Source of the DNA: Tessaracoccus sp. OH4464_COT-324
GTDB taxonomy: Bacteria; Actinomycetota; Actinomycetes; Propionibacteriales; Propionibacteriaceae
Direction: 5' to 3'
DNA length: 64,000 bases
Assembly (NCBI RefSeq): GCF_003932855.1
Contig: NZ_RQYZ01000009.1
Span: 21,887-85,886, forward strand
Shown here: positions 1 to 7,962 of the stretch, one piece after another
Layout of the letters: every line of letters starts with the position of its first letter
Position numbering within the stretch: the stretch's first letter is position 1
Program-made: the position numbers and the translations under genes
The notes under the pieces: generated by a model
Seen by the model: the letters and a program-made list of their open reading frames with translations, nothing else
Told to the model about the DNA's origin: nothing
Database searches by the model: none

Positions 1-511
1 CGGGCAGCGGCCACAGGTAGTGCGAGAGCGGCTCGTAGGGGCCGAAGACGATGATGCCGATGCCGATGCCGGCGCCGAAGAGCATGGCCACCCAGGAGAG
101 CGTGGAGTATTCGCGTTGCTCCCCGTCGAGGCCCAGCGGGATGCGGCCGTAGCGGGAGGCGGCGATTGCGAGGAGGAAGATCCCCATGCCGAGCGCGAGG
201 CTGTTGAACAGCCAGCCGAAGTTGAGCACCGTCCAGTTGAGCGCGGTGGAGCTGACGGAGCGTAGGTGCTGTGGGGCCACTATGCCCCAGATAATGAACG
301 CCAGGATCAATGCGCCGACGCCGATCAGCAGGGGGCGGTCGATTCCGTAGCGCACGCGCTGGTCGTCAATGGAGACTCCGGGGACGAGGGCGGGGTGGAT
401 GCCGTGGGGGTAGTCCATGTCACGGATGACGCGGCCTGCGCGTCGTGCGGTGGCCCGGGCCGCGTCGGCCGCGGGCTGAAAGGGTGCTCTGTTGGGGTGC
501 TTGCTCGTCAT
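1..511 (-). CDS. BCCT family betaine/choline/carnitine transporter, N-terminal part (runs off the left edge)
   Basis: The first 170 residues are present, reading leftward from an ATG at 511; no stop occurs before the window edge. Translation shows a hydrophilic N-terminus of about 60 residues, a first membrane helix (IGVGALILAFIIWGIVAP), a second helix, and the BCCT-type block WVAMLFGAGIGIGIIVFG followed by PYEPLSHY. That glycine-rich segment is the substrate and sodium-site helix of the betaine-choline-carnitine transporter family, so the protein is probably a secondary importer of compatible solutes. Which solute it carries cannot be told from this fragment. It is divergent from the GntR operon, and the 104 bases between the two starts hold the operator described next. 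Confidence 0.9.
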   Translation of the reverse strand, partial: MTSKHPNRAPFQPAADAARATARRAGRVIRDMDYPHGIHPALVPGVSIDDQRVRYGIDRPLLIGVGALILAFIIWGIVAPQHLRSVSSTALNWTVLNFGWLFNSLALGMGIFLLAIAASRYGRIPLGLDGEQREYSTLSWVAMLFGAGIGIGIIVFGPYEPLSHYLWPLP

Positions 512-560
512 CGAATGCCCTGCTCAAGTTGGTGTTGGTGTCAAGCACCTTAGCGGATAC

Positions 561-598
561 TTGACCACCGTTAAGACTGTATATACACTGTATATACA
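561..598 (+). promoter_or_regulatory. Promoter and tandem palindromic operator of the GntR-ABC operon
   Basis: A 10-base perfect palindrome, TGTATATACA, occurs twice (578-587 and 589-598), separated by one base, so the centres are 11 bp apart, about one helical turn. A -35-like TTGACC (561-566) and a -10-like TACACT (584-589) with 17-base spacing lie across it, so a bound repressor would cover the -10. The site is 17 bases before the gntR start, fitting autoregulation by the YtrA-type regulator. The role is inferred; the repeat is seen directly. Confidence 0.7.
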
Positions 599-615
599 GA
601 TAGAACGGAGTTGAG

Positions 616-987
616 ATGCGCATCGTGCTGTCGAACACTTCTGGCCAGCCGATCTACGAGCAGATCGCCCGGCAGGCGAAGTCCGCCATCCTCTCAGGCG
701 AGCTGGCTGAAGGCCACGCGCTGCCCTCGATCAGGGCGCTAGCCAAGGATCTGCGGGTGAGCGTGATCACCACCAAGCGCGCGTACGACGAGCTGGTGGC
801 GGAGGGCTTCGTCGCCAACGTTCCCGGGAAAGGGTGTTACGTGCTCCCGGTCAACCGGGCACTGGTGCGGGAGAGCGTGCTGCGCGACATCGAGGCGCTG
901 CTGGCGGAAGCCGCGGTCAAGGCGAGAACGGCGGGCATCGGCAGAGCCGAGATGGACGAAATCTGGCAACTTGCGATGGAGGAGTGA
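616..987 (+). CDS. GntR family (YtrA subfamily) transcriptional regulator
   Basis: A 123-residue protein with an N-terminal winged helix: QPIYEQIARQAKSAI, then the GntR signature around LPSIRALAKDLRVSVIT and the wing ending in GKGCYVLP (about residues 10-80). Only about 40 helical residues follow, as in the short YtrA subfamily, which dimerises through two C-terminal helices and has no ligand-binding domain like FadR or HutC. An SD-like GGAG lies at 607-610. The gene is followed after one base by an ABC ATPase and then a permease, the usual YtrA-operon layout, in which the regulator represses its own transporter until a cell-wall-active compound or similar stress appears. The inducer is unknown. 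Confidence 0.9.
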   Translation: MRIVLSNTSGQPIYEQIARQAKSAILSGELAEGHALPSIRALAKDLRVSVITTKRAYDELVAEGFVANVPGKGCYVLPVNRALVRESVLRDIEALLAEAAVKARTAGIGRAEMDEIWQLAMEE

Positions 988-988
988 C

Positions 989-1816
989 ATGATTCCCTTG
1001 GCTGTAACCGGGCTGGTGAAGCGGTTCCCCGGCTTTGAGCTGGCCCTTGATTTCGAGTTGGCGCCCGGCTACGTGACGGGCCTCGTCGGAGCCAACGGCT
1101 CCGGCAAGACCACTCTGATCAAGGCGGCGCTCGGCGCCGTCATCCCCGACGCGGGTCGCGTGCACCTGCTGCCACGCGAGCACGTCGGCACCGTGTTCGA
1201 CGCCGTTCCCTATCCACGCGGTTGGCGAGTAGGGATGGTGGCGCGCTACGTCGCCGGATTCCACCCAGGGTGGGACGAGCAGCGCTTCCAAAAGCTTTGC
1301 GCCCGCTGGGAGATCCCGCTCGATGCCCGGGTGAAAGAGCTGTCGCGCGGCCTCGGCATGCGCCTGCAGCTCGCGACAGCGCTCTCGCGCGACGCGCGGC
1401 TGCTCATCCTCGACGAGCCCACCGCCGGCCTGGACCCGCTGGTGCGCGACGACCTGTTGGAGACGCTCGCCGAGCACATCACCGACGACCGAAACACCGT
1501 GCTTATCTCCACGCACATCACGAGCGACCTGGAGAAGATCGCCGACTATGTCGCGATCCTCGACGGTGGTCGCCTGATCGAACACCGCGCCGCCGACGAA
1601 CTACACGCGACCTATCGGGCGGTGCGCGGCGGAGCATTGCCGGACGACAGCAGTGCGCTGATCGGCCTGCGGCAGCATCGCTCGGGCTGGGAGGCGCTGG
1701 TGCGTGCGGAGGACGCGCCTAGGCTTGGGCCGGGCGTCGTCGTCGAACGCCCCACCCTGGAAGAGATCACGATCCGGCTCGCCAGGCGCGGGCTGGAGGC
1801 GAGGAAGGAACGCTGA
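989..1816 (+). CDS. ABC transporter ATP-binding protein (YtrB-like)
   Basis: A 275-residue ABC ATPase. Walker A is GANGSGKT (residues 34-41), a divergent signature is LSRGLGMRLQLA, Walker B with D-loop is LLILDEPTAGLD, and the switch His is in STHITSDLEKIADY. The start ATG at 989 follows the gntR stop by one base; an upstream in-frame ATG at 971 lies inside gntR and is less likely. With the permease that starts at 1818 it should form an efflux pump or a pump that removes an antimicrobial from the membrane, as for Bacillus YtrBC/BcrAB families. The C-terminal 70 residues are the variable extension common in this subfamily. Confidence 0.9.
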   Translation: MIPLAVTGLVKRFPGFELALDFELAPGYVTGLVGANGSGKTTLIKAALGAVIPDAGRVHLLPREHVGTVFDAVPYPRGWRVGMVARYVAGFHPGWDEQRFQKLCARWEIPLDARVKELSRGLGMRLQLATALSRDARLLILDEPTAGLDPLVRDDLLETLAEHITDDRNTVLISTHITSDLEKIADYVAILDGGRLIEHRAADELHATYRAVRGGALPDDSSALIGLRQHRSGWEALVRAEDAPRLGPGVVVERPTLEEITIRLARRGLEARKER

Positions 1817-1817
1817 A

Positions 1818-2471
1818 ATGGTTAACCTGAAAGCCGTGCTGCGCGGCGATCTCTACACCGCGCGCGGCGTGGCGCCATACGTTGCAGGCTACGCGCTGCT
1901 CGGGGTGGCGCTCACGGTGGCGTACCCGTCGGCGGGTATCGCTTGGCTGTGCACAGTGGTGCTTGTCATGCTGCCCACGAGCGTCGGCCCACGTTCCTCG
2001 CGGGGGGGTGACGCGCCCAGCGGATTGCTGCTCAGTAGCTTGCCCACCACCCGGCGAACCGTGGTGGCCTCCGGCTTCATCCTCTCGGGGTCATTCGTTG
2101 CCGCCGTGCAGCTGGTGCTCGGACTGGTGCTGGCCCTGACGCCGGTGGGTGAAGGGGCGAGTATAGGCTGGCTCGGGTTCGCGCTGCTCGCGCTGCCTGC
2201 AGCGCTGTTTGCCGTCATGACGCCTGCTCAGGCGCGCTTCGGACAGCGATCCGTGTCTTTTGTGTTGCTCGCCATCTTCGGCTGCATGGTGCTGGTTGCG
2301 CTCGGCGTGACCTGGGCCCTTCCCGGGTGGGGAGACTCCTTGGAGGCGGTGTTCCGGGCGGCGGCGGCCCGCCCGACGGTCACCATCGTCGGCGCGTGGA
2401 CAGTGGTGGCTGCCGCGTGGGCGGTGTCCTACCTGGCAACGGCCCGGGTGTTCGAGTCCAAGGACTTTTAG
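1818..2471 (+). CDS. ABC-2 type permease of the GntR-linked transporter
   Basis: A 217-residue integral membrane protein with about six hydrophobic helices (for example VAPYVAGYALLGVALTVAYP and TVTIVGAWTVVAAAWAVSYL). The ATG at 1818 follows the ATPase stop by one base, so the pair is translationally coupled. The spacing of helices, the short loop PRSSRGGDAPSGLLLSSLP after the second helix and the position in the operon fit ABC-2 permeases of YtrC/BcrB type; sequence conservation in this family is low, so substrate cannot be assigned. The last codons FESKDF are cytoplasmic. The 162 bases after it (2472-2633) hold no gene that I can support. Confidence 0.8.
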   Translation: MVNLKAVLRGDLYTARGVAPYVAGYALLGVALTVAYPSAGIAWLCTVVLVMLPTSVGPRSSRGGDAPSGLLLSSLPTTRRTVVASGFILSGSFVAAVQLVLGLVLALTPVGEGASIGWLGFALLALPAALFAVMTPAQARFGQRSVSFVLLAIFGCMVLVALGVTWALPGWGDSLEAVFRAAAARPTVTIVGAWTVVAAAWAVSYLATARVFESKDF

Positions 2472-2633
2472 GGTTTGTCTACGACAATGCTGCGAGGCGC
2501 AGTGCGCCGGATCGAGTGATGGTGATCTGGAGCCTCCGCAACTTGACTGCACGTCCAGCGCAGGAGGCAGCTGCTTTTTCAGTGTCCGTCTTGTTCCGCT
2601 CGGAGAGTCCTCGCTCGACGGCACTTTCGGGTC

Positions 2634-3317
2634 CTAGGCGAACACGGCCAGCCAGATGGCGATCATGTGGCAGATGGCGGCGATGATCGTCGCGGCATGG
2701 AATACCTCGTGGAAGCCGAACCACTTGGGTGAAAGCCTCGGCCACTTGGTGCCGTAGGCGACGGCTCCCAGTGAGTAGACCACGCCGCCGACGATGATCA
2801 GCACCACGACCGCCGGGCCACCCGCCTGCCACAATGGCACTAGCCACCCGAGCGCAACCCAGCCCATCGCGACGTAGAGCACGGTGTAGAGCCAGCGCGG
2901 GGCGCTCAGCCAGACGAGTCGGAACACGACCCCTGCGACGGCGAGGCCCCAGATCAGTCCGAGCAGCACCCACTGGCTGGTGCCCTCCAGTAGGGCGGCG
3001 GCGAGCGGGGTGTAGGTGCCGGCAATGAAGATGTTGATGTTTGAGTGGTCCATGCGGCGCAACACTGCCTCCATGCGCGGAGACCAGTTGCCGCGGTGGT
3101 AGACGGCGCTGGTGCCGAAGAGCTGCACCGCGGCCAGTGTGTAGGCCGCAGAGGCCAGCCTGGTCTCCAGAGTGGGGGAGAGCGCGGTGAGGAGCAGGCC
3201 GACGATCATCGCCACGGGGGCCATGCCGAGGTGGAGCCAGCCGCGCATGAGGGGCTTGGTATCCTCCGCCTGATCAGCAGATTCGAGGGAGGCCTGCGAG
3301 GAAAGGGTGTCGATCAT
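2634..3317 (-). CDS. PAQR/hemolysin III family membrane protein (TrhA-like)
   Basis: A 227-residue protein with seven predicted membrane helices. The PAQR metal-site residues are visible: SAVYHR after the second helix, RMDHSNINIFIAGTYTP in the third, and GFHEVFHAATIIAAICHMIA in the last, giving the Ser/His, Asp and paired His pattern of the family. Bacterial members are annotated as hemolysin III or TrhA and are linked to membrane lipid homeostasis; a hemolytic role should not be assumed. It is divergent from the cis-prenyltransferase gene, the same pairing as Rv1085c/Rv1086 in mycobacteria. A TetR-type palindrome sits in the shared upstream region. Confidence 0.88.
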   Translation of the reverse strand: MIDTLSSQASLESADQAEDTKPLMRGWLHLGMAPVAMIVGLLLTALSPTLETRLASAAYTLAAVQLFGTSAVYHRGNWSPRMEAVLRRMDHSNINIFIAGTYTPLAAALLEGTSQWVLLGLIWGLAVAGVVFRLVWLSAPRWLYTVLYVAMGWVALGWLVPLWQAGGPAVVVLIIVGGVVYSLGAVAYGTKWPRLSPKWFGFHEVFHAATIIAAICHMIAIWLAVFA

Positions 3318-3335
3318 GGTCTTACCTACGGACTA

Positions 3336-3359
3336 GTAACTTACGTATCCGTAGGTTAC
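3336..3359. promoter_or_regulatory. Candidate TetR-type operator between PAQR and cis-prenyltransferase genes
   Basis: GTAACTTAC (3336-3344) and GTAGGTTAC (3351-3359) form an inverted repeat with 8 of 9 arm bases paired and a 6-base centre. An overlapping perfect 9-base inverted repeat ACCTACGGA/TCCGTAGGT spans 3324-3356. The size and TTACGTATCCGTA-like core resemble operators of TetR-family regulators in actinobacteria. It is 19 bases upstream of the PAQR start and 42 bases upstream of the prenyltransferase -10. No TetR gene is in the window, so the regulator would act from elsewhere. Confidence 0.5.
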
Positions 3360-3413
3360 CTGTTGGGCAGTCCGAGGACAACCCATACTGCAAGCGACGG
3401 CTAGAATCGCACC

Positions 3414-4214
3414 ATGTCACGGTTGAGCCGCCTGATGGACCGGATCTTGCCGCCACGCTTTCTCTACTCGACCTACGAGAGAAGCGTGCTGGCCAAGCTC
3501 GACCGCGCCAGCCTGCCCAAACACGTCGCCGTGCTCGCCGACGGCAACCGCCGCTGGGCCCGGCTCAACGCCCCGGGCCAACCGCTCGTCGCGGGCTACC
3601 GTGCTGGAGCAGCGAAACTCGTCGAGTTCGTCAACTGGTGCGACGAGGTGGGCATCGAGGTGGTCACCCTCTGGGTGCTCTCCACCGACAACCTCCACCG
3701 ATCCAACGACGACGAACTGAGCCCCCTGCTCGGCGTGATCGATCAGCTGGTGGCCGACCTCGCAGCCACCGGAAGGTGGCGCGTCGGGGCCGTCGGAGAC
3801 CTGGATCTGCTCCCCGCCGACGTGGCCGCCTCCCTGCGCCGCTCGTCGCAGATGCCCGCGCCCGCCGACGCGATGCAGGTCAACGTCGCCGTCGCCTACG
3901 GCGGGCGGCACGAGCTGCGCGACGCCGTGCGCTCCCTGCTGCGCGCCAAAGCAGAGGAAGGCGCCACGCTAGAGAGCGTCGCCCAGGCCCTCGACATCGA
4001 GGAGATCTCCAGCCACCTGTACACCAAGGGCCAACCCGACCCCGACCTCATCATCCGCACCTCCGGTGAGCAGCGGCTCTCCGGGTTCCTGCTGTGGCAA
4101 TCCGCGCACAGCGAGTTCTACTTCTGCGAGGCGCTCTGGCCCGACTTCCGCCGCACCGACTTCGTCCGCGCGCTGCGCTCCTTCAGCCAGCGCGAGCGGC
4201 GCTTCGGGCGCTGA
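3414..4214 (+). CDS. uppS: Isoprenyl transferase (cis-prenyl diphosphate synthase, UppS family)
   Basis: A 266-residue cis-prenyltransferase that condenses isopentenyl diphosphate onto an allylic primer with Z geometry. Motifs in order: the catalytic Asp in VAVLADGNRRWAR (D43), VVTLWVLSTDN, VNVAVAYGGRHE, PDPDLIIRTSGEQRLSGFL and FLLWQSAHSEFYF. The family usually has DGNGRWA; here it is DGNRRWA. Its place beside PAQR matches the mycobacterial short-chain Z-farnesyl diphosphate synthase, so the product may be a short Z-prenyl chain rather than full undecaprenyl diphosphate; this is inferred from context. The -10 TAGAAT (3402-3407) leaves 6 bases before ATG, predicting a leaderless message. Confidence 0.92.
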   Translation: MSRLSRLMDRILPPRFLYSTYERSVLAKLDRASLPKHVAVLADGNRRWARLNAPGQPLVAGYRAGAAKLVEFVNWCDEVGIEVVTLWVLSTDNLHRSNDDELSPLLGVIDQLVADLAATGRWRVGAVGDLDLLPADVAASLRRSSQMPAPADAMQVNVAVAYGGRHELRDAVRSLLRAKAEEGATLESVAQALDIEEISSHLYTKGQPDPDLIIRTSGEQRLSGFLLWQSAHSEFYFCEALWPDFRRTDFVRALRSFSQRERRFGR

Positions 4215-4253
4215 GAATCGACGCGTCCCCGCCAGCCGTGGGAAGATGAGCCC

Positions 4254-4802
4254 ATGGCCAGGCCGAACCTGAACTCGCGCTCCAGGGACATGATCATCTC
4301 CTTGGGCGTGCTCCTGGTACCCATCTTGCTGATCGTCTGGTTCTTCACCAGCAACCCGGAGGCGAAGCCCGAACCCGTTGACGTGCGCGACAAACTCGCC
4401 CGCGCCGAGGCCGAATCGCCCTACCCGGTGCTGCGCGCCACCAACCTGCCCGACGGTTGGGTGCCCGTGCGCGTCGCTTGGGCCAAAGCTGGATCGCCCT
4501 GGCTGGACGACAAACCCGCCGACAGCAACATCTGGCTGCTCGGCTACCTCGGCCCCGACGGGATCTACTACGGCATCCAGCAAAGCGACTCCGCCGCCGA
4601 CGTCGTCGAGCGTGCCACCCGACAGGGCAAGCCCACCGGGGAAGAGATACAGGCCGCAGGCCGCACCTGGCAAGGCTACGAGTCGCTCGACGGGCGCACC
4701 CGGAGCCTGGTCAGCAGGCAGGAGGGTGTCACGTCGGTGGTGAGCGCCGACACCAGCGGCGACGCCGTGCGCGCCTTCGCCGAGACCCTCACCACGGGCT
4801 AG
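4254..4802 (+). CDS. DUF4245 membrane-anchored protein
   Basis: A 182-residue protein with one N-terminal membrane helix (IISLGVLLVPILLIVWFF) followed by an extracytoplasmic domain containing the DUF4245 hallmarks: YPVLRATNLPDGWVPVRV, IWLLGYLGPDGIYYGIQQS and a C-terminal TSVVSADTSGDAVRAFAETL. Function of the family is unknown. It is a standard neighbour of the exonuclease VII genes in actinobacteria. Its TAG stop (4800-4802) overlaps the xseB stop on the other strand through the palindrome CTAG, so the two genes meet tail to tail with no spacer. Confidence 0.85.
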   Translation: MARPNLNSRSRDMIISLGVLLVPILLIVWFFTSNPEAKPEPVDVRDKLARAEAESPYPVLRATNLPDGWVPVRVAWAKAGSPWLDDKPADSNIWLLGYLGPDGIYYGIQQSDSAADVVERATRQGKPTGEEIQAAGRTWQGYESLDGRTRSLVSRQEGVTSVVSADTSGDAVRAFAETLTTG

Positions 4803-4990
4803 CTCTCCTCGGCCTGCGCCCGTGCCACCCGCTGCTTCGCACCGTCGAGATGCGCCTGACAGATGCGCGCCAGCTGCTCGCCGCGCTCCCACAGCGCCAT
4901 CGAATCCGCCAGGGACTCCCCGCCCGACTCCAGCCTGCGCACCACCTCAGCCAATTCGTCACGTGCCTGCTCATAGGTTGGTTCAGCCAT
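4799..4990 (-). CDS. xseB: Exodeoxyribonuclease VII small subunit
   Basis: A 63-residue protein starting MAEPTYEQARDELAEVVRRL, with the typical XseB helical pair: ESGGESLADSMALWERGEQLARIC. It forms the helical arms that bind XseA in exonuclease VII, which degrades single-stranded DNA from both ends to short oligonucleotides. The ATG at 4990 lies 8 bases inside the end of xseA, so translation is coupled to xseA. A longer in-frame start at 5065 exists but is embedded in xseA and lacks family similarity. Length agrees with the usual 60-85 residues. Confidence 0.95.
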   Translation of the reverse strand: MAEPTYEQARDELAEVVRRLESGGESLADSMALWERGEQLARICQAHLDGAKQRVARAQAEES

Positions 4991-6206
4991 CTCGGTTCCT
5001 TTCCTGGGCGGCCACCACGTCGAGAGTGAGCTGGCCATCGGCCAGATGGGCCTTGATCCGGTCACCGGGCTGGGCGGCGGCCACCGACGAGACCGCGCCG
5101 TCGTCGCCGACCAGCACGGCGTAGCCGCGCTCCAAGGTGCCCTTCGGGGAAAGCGCGCGGGTGGCGGTCAGCAGCCGGAGCACCTCGGCCGACTCCGCAT
5201 TCAGCAAACGACCGATCGCGGCACGCAGCCGAACGGTGAGCAGCGCGACGCGCTCGCGGTGCGCGACGAAGGCGCGCGTCGGGTCCAGCAGCACCGGACG
5301 AGAGCGCAGCTCCGCCAGCCAACGCTCCTCCTGCGCCACCTTCGCCTGAAACGCCCCACGAAGCCGCGCACGCGCGGTGGCGAGGCTGGCCAGCTCAGCG
5401 GCCGCGTCCGGGACGATGCGTTTCGCGGCATCCGTCGGGGTGGACGCCCGCAGGTCGGCCACCAGGTCGAGAATCGGCGTGTCCCGCTCGTGGCCGATGG
5501 CCGACACCACCGGCGTTCCGGCGGCCACGACCGCGCGCACCAGCCCCTCGTCGGAAAACGGCAGCAGGTCCTCAAGTGAGCCGCCACCGCGGGCGATCAC
5601 GATGACATCCACGTCGGGGTCGGCATCCAGCTCGGCCAGCGCACGCATCACCGACGCCGCAGCCTCCCTACCCTGCATCAGCGCGTGTTCGACGCGGAAC
5701 TGCGCCGCCGGCCAGCGCAACTCGACGTTGCGCAGCACGTCGCGCTCCGCGTCCGAACTGCGTCCCGTGATGAGCCCGATCTGGTTAGGCAGCACAGGCA
5801 GAGCACGCTTCAGCGAAACGTCGAACAGCCCCTCGGCCTGGAGCTTGCGCTTCAACTGCTCCAGCTCCATCAGCAGCCGACCCTCGCCCGCGACGTGCAA
5901 CTCCAGCACCTCGAACGTCAGCGCCGCCGACCGCTCGAACACGCGCGGCTTCAGGCGGGCCACGATGCTCGATCCCTCCGGCAGCGGGCCGGCCAAATCC
6001 AGCACGTACGCCGACGACGTGGCCTGGCAGGAGAACTGGCCGGTCAGGTCGCGCAACGTGAGAAACTGGGTGGGTGCGTTGCGCCGCTTCAACTCGACGA
6101 TCTGAGCGGAAACCCAGACCTCGCCCAGCCTGCCCACCCAATCCTTGACCGCAGCGACCACCCGCCCCAGGGGCAGCGGTTCGTCGCGGGAGTTGGCCAT
6201 GCTCAT
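4983..6206 (-). CDS. xseA: Exodeoxyribonuclease VII large subunit
   Basis: About 407 residues. An N-terminal OB fold (LGEVWVSAQIVELKRRNAPT to about residue 100) binds DNA, followed by the catalytic domain with IGLITGRSSDAERDVLRNVE, VDVIVIARGGGSLEDLLPF and VVSAIGHERDTPILDLVADLRASTPTDAA. Three in-frame ATGs are near the beginning (6218, 6206, 6200). I prefer 6206, because its ATG overlaps the upstream gene's stop as ATGA and is preceded by GGGAA; the others remain possible. It works with XseB in DNA repair and in removing single-stranded tails. The operon order is hypothetical gene-xseA-xseB. Confidence 0.93.
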   Translation of the reverse strand: MSMANSRDEPLPLGRVVAAVKDWVGRLGEVWVSAQIVELKRRNAPTQFLTLRDLTGQFSCQATSSAYVLDLAGPLPEGSSIVARLKPRVFERSAALTFEVLELHVAGEGRLLMELEQLKRKLQAEGLFDVSLKRALPVLPNQIGLITGRSSDAERDVLRNVELRWPAAQFRVEHALMQGREAAASVMRALAELDADPDVDVIVIARGGGSLEDLLPFSDEGLVRAVVAAGTPVVSAIGHERDTPILDLVADLRASTPTDAAKRIVPDAAAELASLATARARLRGAFQAKVAQEERWLAELRSRPVLLDPTRAFVAHRERVALLTVRLRAAIGRLLNAESAEVLRLLTATRALSPKGTLERGYAVLVGDDGAVSSVAAAQPGDRIKAHLADGQLTLDVVAAQERNRDG

Positions 6207-6928
6207 GCGCGTTCCCACAGCCCGGAGGAGGCGCTCAGCGTGAAGGTGCCGAGCACGACGTTGCCCGGCACCACGTCGAGGCCTGCGGGCAACGCGAAGG
6301 CCAGCGGCACCACCGAGCGGCCCACCCCGTACCAGAACTCCAGCCCGGACAGCTCGGTGGTACGGGGCTCGGCCCGCTCCACGGTGAACCCGACGAGGGC
6401 GCGGGCCGTCAACTCCTGCTCGCCCAGCAGCCCCACCGCAGCCACCGAAGGCGACACGAGCGTGCGCGACGACCAGGGCCGGTCGTCGTCGGGGCGGCTG
6501 GCCAGGAAATGCTCCTCGTCGCGGTAGACATCGGCGCGCACGCAGATGGCGCCCAGGGTGAGCGCCGAGATGAGCGCGAACTGGCCGGTCTCGGCCAGCG
6601 GGTACTGCGTCGGATCGTCCACGCTCACGATCAGCTCGACCGCGTCGTCGTCGAGCAACACCGACGCGTGCGCCAGATGGTCGTTCAGGCGGCGGACGCT
6701 GGCTCGGGTGGCCTGAGCGGAGACCAGGGCGGGCGTCACGACGACGTCGTGGCCCCGGCGGCGCACCAGGCCGAGGCGGGCCCCCGACGGGTCTGTGTAT
6801 GCGCCGATCAGATCGAAACCCGGCACCCGCTGCAGCCCGCGGACACGGCCGCTGGCGATGGCTGCGTCCACCAGCTTGGTGGCGGAGGACGTTGCGAAAC
6901 CGAGGCTGGCGTACTCACTGACCTGCAT
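6203..6928 (-). CDS. Conserved hypothetical protein upstream of xseA
   Basis: A 241-residue soluble protein with no signal peptide or membrane segment and no motif I recognise. It begins MQVSEYASLGFATSSATKLV and contains mixed alpha/beta segments such as AVELIVSVDDPTQYPLAETG. It overlaps xseA by 4 bases and is divergent from ispH, a position often held by a lineage-specific gene in actinobacteria. A -10-like TAGGCT lies 6 bases before the ATG on this strand (6935-6940), which predicts a leaderless message and supports this start. Function unknown. Confidence 0.75.
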   Translation of the reverse strand: MQVSEYASLGFATSSATKLVDAAIASGRVRGLQRVPGFDLIGAYTDPSGARLGLVRRRGHDVVVTPALVSAQATRASVRRLNDHLAHASVLLDDDAVELIVSVDDPTQYPLAETGQFALISALTLGAICVRADVYRDEEHFLASRPDDDRPWSSRTLVSPSVAAVGLLGEQELTARALVGFTVERAEPRTTELSGLEFWYGVGRSVVPLAFALPAGLDVVPGNVVLGTFTLSASSGLWERA

Positions 6929-6981
6929 AGCCCCAGCCTAGCGGCGTGCTCCGGCAGTTTCGATTACGTAGACTGGGGCGC

Positions 6982-7947
6982 ATGTCTGGCACCAAACGAG
7001 TCATCCTGGCCGCGCCGCGCGGGTACTGCGCGGGCGTGGATCGGGCCGTGATCACCGTCGAGAAATCCCTCGAACTCTATGAAGGCCCGGTGTACGTGCG
7101 CAAGGAGATCGTGCACAACAAGCACGTGGTGGAGAACCTGGAGGAACGCGGAGCCATCTTCGTTGACGAGCTAGACCAGGTGCCGCAGGGCGCCACGGTG
7201 GTTTTCTCCGCGCACGGCGTGTCGCCGGCCGTGCACGCCGAGGCGGGCGTGCGGCAGCTGAAAACCATCGACGCCACCTGCCCGCTGGTCACCAAGGTGC
7301 ATCACGAGGCCAAGCGTTTCGCAAAGGAGAACCTCACCATCTTGCTGATCGGCCACAATGGGCACGAAGAGGTGGAGGGGACGATGGGGGAAGCCCCCGA
7401 CAACACGATCCTCGTCGAGAGCCCGGACGACGTGGACAGGCTCGACCTGCCCGCCGACGCCAACGTCGCATGGTTGTCTCAGACCACGCTCTCCGTCGAC
7501 GAGACGCTCGCCACCGTGCAGCGGCTGCGGGAGCGCTTCCCCCAGCTGATGGATCCGCCGTCGGACGACATCTGCTACGCGACACAGAACCGGCAGATGG
7601 CGGTGAAGCAGATCGCCAGCAGGGGCTGCGACCTCATGATCGTCGTGGGCTCTCGTAACTCCTCCAACACGCGACGGCTCGTCGAGGTGGCATTGGAGAG
7701 CGGCGCCAAGGCTTCATACCGGGTGGACAACCACACCGAGATCGCCGACGAGTGGCTGCTCGGCGCGGACGTGATTGGGGTCACCTCCGGCGCCTCGGTA
7801 CCCGACCGGCTGGTGCAGGGGGTACTCGATCTCCTGGAGAGCAAGGGATACCCCCCGGCGGAGGAAGAACGGCTCACTGAAGAGACGTTGCACTTTGCGT
7901 TGCCCCCGGAGCTGCGCAAAGATCTGCGGCGCGCGCTCAAGCACTAG
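6982..7947 (+). CDS. ispH: 4-hydroxy-3-methylbut-2-enyl diphosphate reductase
   Basis: A 321-residue IspH (LytB), the last enzyme of the methylerythritol phosphate pathway, reducing HMBPP to IPP and DMAPP. The three cysteines that hold the iron-sulfur cluster are visible: C16 in [14 protein letters not shown]100 in [13 protein letters not shown] and C198 in [11 protein letters not shown]. The catalytic Glu is in [14 protein letters not shown] (E130) and the substrate-binding [10 protein letters not shown] is present. ATG 6982 is chosen because TAGACT (6969-6974) lies 7 bases before it, the leaderless pattern, and the alternative ATG at 6946 adds residues outside the family consensus. It supplies IPP to enzymes such as the cis-prenyltransferase upstream. 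Confidence 0.97.
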   Translation: MSGTKRVILAAPRGYCAGVDRAVITVEKSLELYEGPVYVRKEIVHNKHVVENLEERGAIFVDELDQVPQGATVVFSAHGVSPAVHAEAGVRQLKTIDATCPLVTKVHHEAKRFAKENLTILLIGHNGHEEVEGTMGEAPDNTILVESPDDVDRLDLPADANVAWLSQTTLSVDETLATVQRLRERFPQLMDPPSDDICYATQNRQMAVKQIASRGCDLMIVVGSRNSSNTRRLVEVALESGAKASYRVDNHTEIADEWLLGADVIGVTSGASVPDRLVQGVLDLLESKGYPPAEEERLTEETLHFALPPELRKDLRRALKH

Positions 7948-7962
7948 CGGCGGGCGCAACTG

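Noticed and set aside
1..553. Two plus-strand frames at the left edge
   Set aside because: They are antisense to the BCCT transporter, whose membrane helices and GAGIGIGIIVFG motif are clear.
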